Source of the DNA: Pinus tabuliformis
Taxonomy: Eukaryota > Streptophyta > Pinopsida > Pinales > Pinaceae
Assembly (NCBI GenBank): GCA_031772625.1
Contig: CM062820.1
Coordinates: 310,999,340 to 311,063,339, forward strand
Reading direction: 5' to 3'
Length of the DNA stretch: 64,000 nucleotides
Position 1 is the stretch's first letter, and every line of letters starts with the position of its first letter. The notes under the pieces are model-generated. The model saw only the letters and a program-made list of their open reading frames with translations, was not told the DNA's origin and did no database searches. Below are positions 36,801-46,068 of this stretch, piece by piece. The position numbers and the translations under genes are program-made.

Positions 36801-37913
36801 GCTCTCATAGTCCATAGAATTAGGACTTAGAGGACACAGTGACACTCCATTCTTTTGAAATTCATCATCACTCTCTTCATAACTATTTCTCTCATAGTCC
36901 ACAGAATTAGGACTAAGTGGACACTGTGGTACTCCAATCTTTTGAAATTCATCATCCCACTCTTCATCACTGCTGCTCTCATGGTCCTTAGAATTTGGAC
37001 TAACTGGACATCGTGACACTCCATACTTTTGAAAATCAACATCATGCTTTTCATCACTACTGCTCTCATAGTCCTTAGAATTAGGACTAAGTGGACACTT
37101 TGACACTCCATACTTTTGAAAATCAACATCATGCTTTTCATCACTGCTGCTTTCATAGTCTTTAGAATTAGGACTAAGTGGACACCGTGACACTCCATTC
37201 TTTTGAAATTTGCCATCATGCGCTTCAAAACTGTTGCTCTCATAGTCCTCAGAATTAGGACTAAGTGGACACCGTGACACTCCCTTCTTTTGAACTTCAC
37301 CATTATGCTCTTCAAAACTACTGCTCTCATAGTCCTCAGAATTAGGACTAAGTGGACACCGTGACACTCCCTTCTTTTGAACTTCACCATTATGCTCTTC
37401 AAAACTGCTGCTCTCATAGTCCTCGGAATTAGGACTAAGTGGACATCGTGACACTCCATTCTTTTGTACTTCACCATCATGCTCTTCAAAACTGCTGCTC
37501 TCATAGTCCTCAGAATTAGGACTAAGTGGACACTGTGACCCTCCATTCTTTTGAACTTCACCATCATGCTCTTCAAAACTGCTGCTCTCATAGTCCTCAG
37601 AATTAGGACTAAGTGGACATCGTGACACTCCGTTCTTTTGAACTTCACCATCATGCTCTTCATCACTGCGGCTTTCATAGTCCTTAGAAGTAGGACTAAG
37701 TGGAATCTGTGACTCTTTATTTATTTGAAATTCTCCATCCCCTCTTTCATCAGTGCTGCTCTCATAGTCCTTAGAATCAGGACTATGTGGAAGAATTGAC
37801 TTTCTATTCATAGTGGAAGAATTCCCGCTATGTTCATCAATATGAATAGAGTTGTTACACGATGAAGAAGTTGATGGTGTATAAATCGTAAGTTCACTAT
37901 CAGAACAATCCAT
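33845..37913 (-). pseudogene. DDE-like candidate transposase (DUF7869-type), two exons, four nonsense codons
   Basis: Exons 35717-37913 and 33845-35628 around an 88-base GT..AG intron (35629-35716) give 1326 codons with no frameshift. Order: about ten 29-residue acidic Ser-Pro repeats (CPLSPNSEDYESSS type, 36780-37690); a Cys/His-bearing middle with ISSECCQKDCLKH and MGICSTCASLKSKRDKC; then LIIDGMDQKKTLLPHF (about 35510), YLQLDNTCRENKNQ (about 35270) and VGHTHDHIDQMFSRFS (about 35150), whose conserved acids fit an RNase H-fold D-D-D/E core; last, GCMIAVLADGD and FWVAKVIKV (about 34340-34400), then VEVHWYATNTHPF, a Tudor/BAH-like barrel. Family resemblance to DUF7869 is from memory; catalytic role is inference. 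Start chosen at MDCSDSEL; an upstream Met at 38000 is also in frame. Stops at 36471 (TAA), 35913 (TGA), 34310 (TAA) and 34004 (TGA) could each come from CAA or CGA by one C-to-T change. Confidence 0.88.
36780..37690 (-). repeat. 87-base coding tandem repeat (29-residue unit)
   Basis: About ten in-frame copies of a unit reading NGVSRCPLSPNSEDYESS then a variable acidic half. The reading frame is kept in every copy while substitutions accumulate, and the phase CPLSPNS is the most constant. The multiple of three and the shared acidic/Ser-Pro character suggest it was under coding constraint. Likely a disordered, phosphorylatable region. Confidence 0.92.
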
Positions 37914-38375
37914 CCCTTTCAAATAGAAGATGTTGAATGATACAAATGGAGAGTCTCCTAAAGATATTATATAGCTTAAAGAATAAAATTTTCCCTCCAA
38001 AAAATTTCGCGAAAATATTTCCCTCCAAAAAGTCTGTTAAATTTATTTACCTTTATTACTTTGTTCTACAATTTATTGAAAAATGTAAACTAATTTTTTT
38101 TATGAAATCATAATTAAAATTGTACACTACAACTTCTACATTAATTATTATAATAGTTAAACCATATAATATTCGCTTTCCAATACTACAATATTCACTT
38201 TATAATATTTTAAAACAAATTATCCCACATTCAACCCGTTGTAAAACAAATCTATAATATTCACTTTATAATATTGTAAAACAAATTATCCCATATTAAC
38301 CGTACAGTAAAACATCTCTGTAACTTCACTTACATATTAAAATTTCATTATCACTATTACTAACATCACATCCAG
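37914..38375. promoter_or_regulatory. probable divergent promoter region of the TIR element
   Basis: The only AT-rich spacer between the two divergent genes. It includes a 66-base-period direct repeat (about 38191-38310) with CACTTTATAATATT and AAAACAAATTATCCCA in each copy. TATA-like words occur on both strands. Shared regulation of both genes is an inference from position. Confidence 0.45.
38191..38310 (+). repeat. direct repeat, 66-base period, in promoter spacer
   Basis: Two near-identical copies of ATATTCACTTTATAATATT followed by TAAAACAAATTATCCCA, with a partial third at about 38150. Could be protein-binding iterons or simple duplication. Confidence 0.75.
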
Positions 38376-38468
38376 GCTTTCTGAAAATATTTGAAAGAGT
38401 CGTGAATTTGTGGAGCAACTAAATCGCTATCAACAACATATTCAACGAAGAATTCTCGCAATTAAAAG
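38376..38468 (+). other. probable 5' untranslated exon of the methyltransferase gene
   Basis: A less AT-rich stretch ending CAATTAAAAG|GTAAGTT, a good splice donor at 38469. The first acceptor upstream of the ATG is TTTTTCAG at 45779. This would give a 7.3-kb intron in the 5' UTR, most of which is the GC-rich block and the nested LTR element. The exon's 5' limit is a guess. Confidence 0.4.
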
Positions 38469-38561
38469 GTAAGTTAAATTTTTTTCCTCGAATTTTTTTA
38501 TATTAAATTAGTTTAATGAAAAATCATGAGCATGGTGGACCCGGTCAACCTCATTTTCTTA

Positions 38562-40243
38562 ACACCCGTGGGTGCGCCCCACCCCCCTCACCCACCCGCC
38601 CGCCCGGCCCCTCCTGGCACCCTAACAGCGCCCCCCCCACCCGCCCGCCCGGTACCTCCGGGCGCCCTAACAGCCCCCCGTCACCCGCCTGCCCGGCCCG
38701 GGCCCCCTCACTCGCCCGGCCCACCCACCCCGTCCCCCCTCACCCGCCCACCTGGCCCGGCCCGGGCGCCCTAACCCAACCGCCCCACCCCTCTGGGCGA
38801 CCCACCCACGCCCCCCCTCACCTGCTCGCCTGCCCCGGGCACCCTCACCCGCACCTGGGCGACCCACCCACGCCCCCCCTGACCTGCCCGCCCCACCCAC
38901 CCACGGGTGCCCTGACCCGCCCGTCTGGCCCGGGGGCCCTAACCCGTCCGCCCCACCCACCCGCGGGCGCCCTCACCCACCCACCCGCCCCACTCACCCG
39001 CGGGTGCCCTCACCCACCCACCCGCCCAGCCCAGGCGCCCTCACCCGCCCGCCCCACCCACCCCCGGGCGCCCTCACCCGCCCACCTGGCCTAGGTGCCC
39101 TTACCCGCCATCGCCCGCTGGCTCGCCCGCCCCACCCACCCGCCCACCTCACCCGCCTCCGCCCGCCCGCCTCACCCACCCTCCGCCCTTGACCTCACCC
39201 ACCCTCCCTCAGCCCCACAAGCGGGGCTCGTGCAAGCGCCACCCATGCCGCCCGTGCCACCGCCCAGCAGGCAGGGTGATTCTGGCAATCGCCCTGCCTA
39301 CCGGGTGAGGGCGTGGGCGGCTCAGGTGGCGCCTGCACGAGGGAGGGTACCCTCATGCAGGCGCCACCCAGGGCGCCCGCGCCCTCACCTGGCAGGCAGG
39401 GCGATTCCCGAAATCGCCCTACCTACTGGGCGAGGGCGCGGGCGGCCCGGGTAGCGCCTGCACGAGGGAGGGCGCCCTCATGCAGGCGCCACCCGGGCCG
39501 CCCGCGCCCTTGCCCGGCAGGCAGAGTCACCCTGCCTGCCGGTCGAGGGCACGGGAGGCCCGGGTGGCGCCTACACGAGGGAGGGCGCCCTTGTGCAGGT
39601 GCCAATCGGGCCGCTCACACCCTCGCTCGGTAGGCAGGGCGATTCCCGGAATTGCCCTGCCTGCCGGGCGAGGGCACGGGCGGCCCAGGTGGCACCTGCA
39701 CGAGGGGGCGCCCTCGTGCAAGCGCCACCCGGGACGCCCGCGCCCTCGCCCTGCAGGCAAGGCGATTCTGGGAATTGCCCTGCCTGTCGGGCGAGGGCGC
39801 GGGTAGCCCGGGTGGCGCCTGCACGAGGGTGCCCAATCGCCTTGCCTGCCGGGCGATGGCACGGGCGGCTCGGGTGGCGCTTGCACGAGGGAGGGCACCC
39901 TCATGCAGGCGCCACCCGGGCCGCCCGTGCCCTCACCCAGTAGGCAGGGCGATTCCGGGAATCACCCTGCCTGCTGGGCAAGGGCGCGGGCAGCTCAGGT
40001 GGTGCCTGCACAAGGGAGGGCGCCCTCGTGCAGGTGCCACCCGGGTGGCACCTGCACGAGGGAGGGTGCCCTCGTGTAGGTGCCACCCAGGCCGCCCGCG
40101 CCCTCGCCTGGCAGGTAAGGCGACCCTGCTTGCTGGGCGAGGGTGCGGGCGGCCCGTGTGGTGCCTGCACGAGGGAGGGCGCCCTCGTGCAGGCGCCACC
40201 CGAGCCGCCCGCGCCCTCGCCCGGCAGGCAAGGCGACCCTGCC
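38562..40243. repeat. GC-rich palindromic repeat block, left half
   Basis: Abrupt switch from AT-rich DNA to almost pure G+C. First about 650 bases are C-rich (CACCCGCCCGCC words); from about 39220 it becomes a tandem series of self-complementary units, each with arms such as GCCTGCACGAGGG and CCCTCGTGCAGGC around a short centre and GGCAGGCAGGGCGA-type arms further out. Multiple proline/arginine-rich open frames on both strands are by-products. The right half is at 44382-45602. Confidence 0.88.
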
Positions 40244-41208
40244 TGTCACGCCCCTACACCTACGGTAGTCTTCCAACCGCTTGTAGCAAGGTGCGCCACC
40301 ACCGAACGCTTTCTTTTCACCAATACTAACATTCATGGACTACGCCTACTTTCACATTAACATACTTAGTTTGTGTTTCGCAACCAAGTAAAGCAATTAT
40401 CCTTTATACTTAATGAAGCCCATACTCATTCATTATCATCATGCAATTAACCAAGGACATCAACAATTGCAACAAGTATAAAGGGGAGGGGCAACTCCCC
40501 GTAATGTGAGTCTGCCTGACAATTTTATTAAGAATATCAGATTACAATACACCAGTGTGTCTTGGCCGAACCAAGTCTCACACTTAACCAAATTTTACAA
40601 TAGATAGGCAACCTGCCTTTTACAACATCTTGTGCATCTCTTGCACAAAGGACGGTGCTCACCTGAGCCACCAAGAACCCTTGCCAAGTCTTACACCAAG
40701 AATCGTACACCAGAATTCACCCAATTCATGGCACACCTTGCCAGCCATCAACTAAGACACAACCTGCGCAATCTCCAAGACTAATGCGCATGAGATATGC
40801 GCATTTCCTTCACCAAAATTGCGCACTCCTCTTGTCTTATGCGAAGATGTTATGAGCGAATGTTTGTTGTTGAAATGAGGCTCCATGCTCACTTATATAT
40901 ATGCATCATACGTGGGTTTTACATGGGGGTGTGCAACCCCATGGCCGACCCCACAACCACTTGTAATATGCCCATATCTCCATTAACAAGTCAGCTGCAT
41001 ACTTCTTTTTAACATCACATATAAATCCTTTGTTGTTCCACGCACTTCTCCTAAGTGTCACAAACTGTTCTTCTTTCGTCGCTTTTATTTTCGCATTATG
41101 TCCGCAGTCCGTCGCAACTTCCGTCGTTCGGTGCGCCCGCGCGCCCGCCCACACCCGCGTGTATGACCTCGCCCGGCGCCCGTCGCACCGCAGCTCGAAG
41201 GCCTTACA
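40244..41208 (-). repeat. 3' LTR of the non-coding element
   Basis: 965 bases, close match of 43407-44381, with TG..CA ends in either orientation. The differences are mainly transitions, for example ATGGACTACG against GTGGACTATG near the left end. Confidence 0.92.
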
Positions 41209-43406
41209 TCCTCCTCCACCTGAAATTGTTGTCGTCATCGACAACATACCATCCTGGTAGCCCTCCACCAAGATCATCGCCATCCATGATGTCAAACTCT
41301 CCACATAAGGCAACATCTCTGCAACATATGTAGATCCTCATCTCCATCATGCCTCGACTTAGTGACCAACTGCCACCAAGCTCACCATACCAAGGTATGC
41401 ACCTCCACGGTATGCACTCCATCAGATGTCATCTTGATCCATGATTACTGACCTCCTGTCTTCATCATGTGTCCTCATGTGAACTGCTGCCATGATACTC
41501 CAACATAATGCTAACACATCTCTGTACACTTCGCGACCCCATGTTTGAACTAGTCGGATGGCCAGTCCAACTGTCATGCTCAAACCATGAGAGTGAACAT
41601 CCTCATGCCACCATCAGTTGTTCCTCAAACATCTGCCACATCCTTGACTCATCAAGAATCTATCTCCATAATCCATGCTCAGGTCCATGGAAACTCCATC
41701 CATCTCATCTGCAACATGCTGTCCATGATGTTTGGTGTCAATGTGCTATATGAAATCAGCCACATCTATCCCAACATCATCATGTGTGTGTGTGTCTCCT
41801 CCATATGAAGAGATCATCTCATCAAACCGACTCTCGATGTGCCACATCTAGGTCCATGAAGCAATCTCCATCATATCTACAATGTGTCATCCCTCAAGTC
41901 TGCCATAGAAACAAGTATGCACTTGTCTCACCTATCCATGTGCTGCTCAATCAGCTCCCATGTGCCAAAAGTAGTTGAGTCTCAGCTCAACCCATGCCCA
42001 AGTCAAGGCATCATCATCATTGTAACTTCATCACCCCAAAGTGTCTCATATCGATCCTCTACACCAAGTCACTCTTCCAAGCCATGCCCATACATGTACT
42101 TTGAAAGTATGCATCCCATACTGCATCAAAGTTTCTGACCTCAGCTCCTCAATGCATCAAATACTCTAAGTCCACCATATATGAAGTCCCTAAAAGTCAC
42201 AACAATCTCATGTCATCATGAGCTCCATAAATCATCCCCAACCAACATCTAGCAAGCATACAAGTCTCGGCCCAAAGGTCCCTGCAAGATGCCTCAGCTC
42301 TCCATGTAGTAGGAATGATCCATGCCTCCAACCTGATGTTCATGACTAAGTTGTCCATGTAGTCCCACCAAGTAGACTCATCACAACCATCGGTCATCCT
42401 CACCCAAGTCTCCAATCTTCGGTTTAGTGAACTCGGTCACCTAACCATATCATCATCATTATGAGTCCCTTCCATCATAGCTCCTCCACCAAAGTGTCCA
42501 CCAAGACTATCTCTTGGTCTCGGCCATGAGAAGTCCACCCAAGCATCATCATGTGTGCCCTCTAATCTATCCATGAGTCATGCCGGGCACTTAGCCAATG
42601 TGGCTAAAGCATGACCCAATCATCCGCAACGATCATCAAGTTCCACCCTTGTCAAGGGCCTTTGCACCTTCTACCATAAGGTCACAAACAACCCCAACAA
42701 GTCCTGCAACAATCAACAATCCTTGCTTCTCCATACAAGGTCTCATCATAGACATCCATGGCAAGATCCTCCATAGCATAGGCAAACTGGCTTTGCCTCT
42801 CCCTGCATATGGTCCATCCACCAAATGCCCAAATGAAACACAAGTATCAATACTTACTTCATCATCATGAGGTTCCTCCATATGAGTATCCTCATTCATC
42901 CATGTTTGCAAACTGCACGATCCTGGTCCAACTTGATCATCCTCAAGTTCATCCTCCATCATTGTCATGTCTGCAACATCTTCAAACATCACGGCTTCCT
43001 CTTCCTTGTTAGCACAATCTGCATCTTCACCTTACTCCATTTTCCAACCAAGTTGAAGAAGCTCTTCTTCAACATTCCTTTCCAAGACTTCAAGTTCCTT
43101 TCGGATCCGGGGCTTCTCTTCCTTCAACCTCTTCAACCTGTATAAGGTAAGCAAGAGCTTCCCTTCACCTTCTTCCAAACTTGCCATGCCTTGTCGTTCA
43201 GCTTGGTCCAAGCACTAAGCTTCACCTCTGCTAAACCTGCTTCCACTGTCACGAGCAACCCTGCTCAACAGCTCCAAACCGAAGTCTTGTTTTCACCTAT
43301 CAAGTGTACATCAGCCCCAATGCTTCAACACTTGAACCTATTCACAAGCTTCAAACCTTCACGAGCAACCCTTGCTCACCAGCTCCAACCAAGCTCCGAT
43401 ACCACC
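41209..43406. other. non-coding interior of the LTR element
   Basis: 2.2 kb rich in CATCATC, CTCCATC and CCATG words on the plus strand. Open frames up to 118 residues (for example 42636-42992 minus) show no family resemblance and follow the composition bias. Pseudo-coding composition may reflect an ancestral gag-pol that decayed. Confidence 0.6.
43393..43404 (-). other. primer-binding site of the non-coding LTR element
   Basis: TGGTATCGGAGC on the minus strand, two bases from the LTR; one mismatch to the initiator-Met primer site. Confidence 0.8.
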
Positions 43407-44381
43407 TGTCACGCCCCTACACCTGCGGTAGTCTTCCAACCGCTTGTAGCAAGGTGCGCCACCACCGAACGCTTTCTTTTCACCAATACTAACATTCGTG
43501 GACTATGCCTACTTTCACATTAACATATTTAGTTTGTGTTTCGCAACCAAGTAAAGCAATTATCCTTTATACTTAATGAAGCCCATACTCATTCATTATC
43601 ATCATGCAATTAACCAAGAACATCAACAATTGCAACAAGTATAAAGGGGAGGGGCAACTCCCCGTAATGTGAGTCTGCCCGACAATTTTATTAAGAATAT
43701 CAGATTACAATACACCAGTGTGTCTTGGCCGAACCAAGTCTCACACTTAACCAAATTTTACAATAGATAGGCAACCTGCCTTTTACAACATCTTGTGCAT
43801 CTCTTGCACAAAGGACGGTGCTCACCCGAGCCACCAAGAATCCTTGCCAAGTCTTACACCAAGAACCGTACACCAGAATTCACCCAATACATGGCACACC
43901 TTGCCAACCATCAACTAAGACACAACCTGCGCAATCTCCAAGACTAATGCGCATGAGATATGTGCATTTCCTTCACCAAAACTGCGCACTCCTCTTGTCT
44001 TATGCGAAGATGTTATGAGCGAATGTTCGTTGTTGAAATGAGGCTCCATGCTCACTTATATATATGCATCATAGTGGGTTTTACGTGGGGGTGTGTAGCC
44101 CCAGGCCGACCCCACAACCACTTGTAATATGCCCATATCTCCATTAACAAGTCGGTTGCATACTTTTTTTTAACATCGCATATAAATCCTTTGTTGTTCC
44201 ATTCACTTCTCCTAAGTGTCACAAACTATTCTTCTTTCGTTGCTTTTATTGTCGCATTATGTCCGCAGTCCATCTTAACTTCCGTCGTTCGGCATGCCTG
44301 CGTGCTCGCCCACGCCCCCGCCCACGCCCGCGTGTACGACCTCGCTCGGCGCCCATTGCACCGCGGCTCGAAGGCCTTACA
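43407..44381 (-). repeat. 5' LTR of the non-coding element
   Basis: 975 bases matching 40244-41208; ends GGCCTTACA at 44381, then the duplicated target CTACC. An AT-rich TATATATGCATC motif near 44060 could belong to its promoter. Confidence 0.9.
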
Positions 44382-45602
44382 CTACCTGCCGGGTGAGGGC
44401 GCGGGCGGCCCGGGTGGTGCATGCACGAGGGAGGGCGCCCTCGTGCAGGCGCCACCCGGGCCGCCCGCGCCCTCGCCCGGCAGGTAGGGCGACCTTGCCT
44501 GCCGGGCGAGGGCGTGGGCGGCCCGGGTGGCGCCTGCACGAGGGAGGGTGCCCTCGTGCAGGTGCCACCTAGGCCGCCCACGCCCTCGCCCGGTAGGCAG
44601 GGCGACCCTGCCTGCCGGGCGAGGGCGTGGGCAGCGTTGGTGGTGCCTGCACTTAGGCACCCGGGCGGAGGGGGGTTCGGGTGAGGGCGCCGGGCGGGTG
44701 AGGGCGCCCGAAGGGGTGGGGCAGGCGGGCAGGCGAGGGCGCCTGAAGGGGCGCGGTGGGTGGGTTGGAGCGGGTGGGTGAGGGGGTGCGGGGTGAGGGG
44801 GTGCGATAGGGAGCTCGGACAGAGGGGGGTTCAGGTGAGGCAAGCGAGTGGGTGAGGGCGCTGGGCAGGGGGCAGGCGAGGGCGCCCGAAGGGGTGAGGG
44901 CGCCAGGAGGGTTGGATCGGGTGGGTGAGGGGGTGCGGGGTAGGCGGGTTGGGGGAGAAGTAAGGAGCCCGGGCGAAGGGGTTTCGGGTGAGGCGGGCGG
45001 GTGGGTGAGGGCGTTGGGTGGACGGGCGGGCGAGGGCGCCTGAAGGGGTGAGGGCACTGGGAGGGTTGGAGTGGGCAGGTGAGGGGGTGCGGAGTGGGCG
45101 GGTTGGGGGAGAGGTAGGGAGCCCGAGCGGAGGGGGGTTCGGGTGAGGCGGGCGGGTGGGTGAGGGCGCCGGGCGGGGGGGCAGGTAAGGGCACCTGGAG
45201 GGGTGGGGCGGGCGGGCGGGCGAGGGCGCCGGGAGGGTTGGAGTGGGCGGGTGAGGGGGTGCGAGGTGGGCGGGTTCGGGAAGAGGTAGGGAGGGTGCCC
45301 GGAGGGGTGGGTGAGGGCGCCTGGGTCGGGCGGGCGGGTGGGTGGGGCGAGGTGGAGTAGGGAGAGAGTTGGGGTGGGCGGGGGGTGGGGCGGGGTGGAG
45401 TAGGGAGAGAGTTGGGGCGGGCGGGCGGGTGAGGGCACCCGGGCCGGGCAGGGTTGTGGGGGTTGGGTTGGGGCGCCCGGGCAGTGGGGTGGGTGAGGGC
45501 GCCCGGGCCGCCGGTGTGGGGGGGTTGGGATGCTTGGGGGGGTGAGTGGGTGAGGGCGCCCGTGCCGTGCGGGGGGGGGGGTGGGTGGGTGAGGGTGCCC
45601 GA
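44382..45602. repeat. GC-rich palindromic repeat block, right half
   Basis: Continues the palindromic units to about 44650, then turns G-rich (GGTGAGGGCGCC, GGGTGGGTGAGGG words), the mirror image of the C-rich start of the left half. The far ends are also inverted: CATTTTCTTAACACCC on the left and GGGTGCCCGAGAAAAATG on the right. The block is therefore a large imperfect fold-back. Runs such as the G tract and GGGTGGGTGAGGG at about 45570-45597 could form G-quadruplexes. Confidence 0.85.
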
Positions 45603-45783
45603 GAAAAATGTTTTATTCGTGATATACTTTTTTACACTTGAATGTTAATGCATGTCCTTTTGGAATATGAGGGGCAGTGGGTGGGGCGATTGTTGATTAA
45701 AATTTATGATATATTTTCGTTGTTAATTTAAGTTAATATGTTTTTATTGTTTACTGATTTATGTGTTTCTATTTTTCAGGAAA

Positions 45784-46000
45784 ATGGCATCAAAGAGAAT
45801 TTCAGTGAATCTTTCTGGACCAAAGACTCATAAAGGTGCATCTAAAAGAAACATTGGTGAATGAACTCCACCTGAGCTCATGACTACAAATCTTTCAAGT
45901 GCCTCAAGTGATAAGAAGATTATTTCAGACTGGAAGAATTCAAAAGAGGTGAAATTTCCATCAAGAATGTGGTATGTGAAAGAAAGAGAAAGCGAAAATG

Positions 46001-46068
<68 letters not shown>

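Larger units (their letters stand above)
40244..44381 (-). mobile_element. non-coding LTR retrotransposon (LARD-like)
   Basis: LTRs 40244-41208 and 43407-44381 begin TGTCACGCCCC and end GGCCTTACA on the plus strand. Flanking five bases are CTGCC and CTACC, a duplication with one transition. In minus orientation the primer site TGGTATCGGAGC lies next to the right LTR (43393-43404) and the purine tract GGTGGAGGAGGA next to the left. The 2.2-kb interior (41209-43406) has no gag or pol motif in any frame; it is rich in CCATCATC words. It must move with proteins made elsewhere. Confidence 0.9.

Noticed and set aside
36827..37678. 283-residue minus-strand frame as a separate gene
   Set aside because: It is the second frame of the 87-base tandem repeat that encodes the acidic array; kept only as a side observation.
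36780..37690. CRISPR-like array
   Set aside because: Copies are contiguous, diverged and in frame, with no unique spacers; this is a coding tandem repeat in a plant element.
38516..40360. Proline/alanine/arginine-rich open frames up to 225 residues on both strands
   Set aside because: All lie in the GC-rich palindromic block, where stop codons are rare in every frame. No start context, splice pattern or domain supports a gene.
44246..45545. Long minus-strand proline-rich frames (270 and 261 residues)
   Set aside because: By-products of G-rich repeats read in reverse; they overlap each other in several frames.
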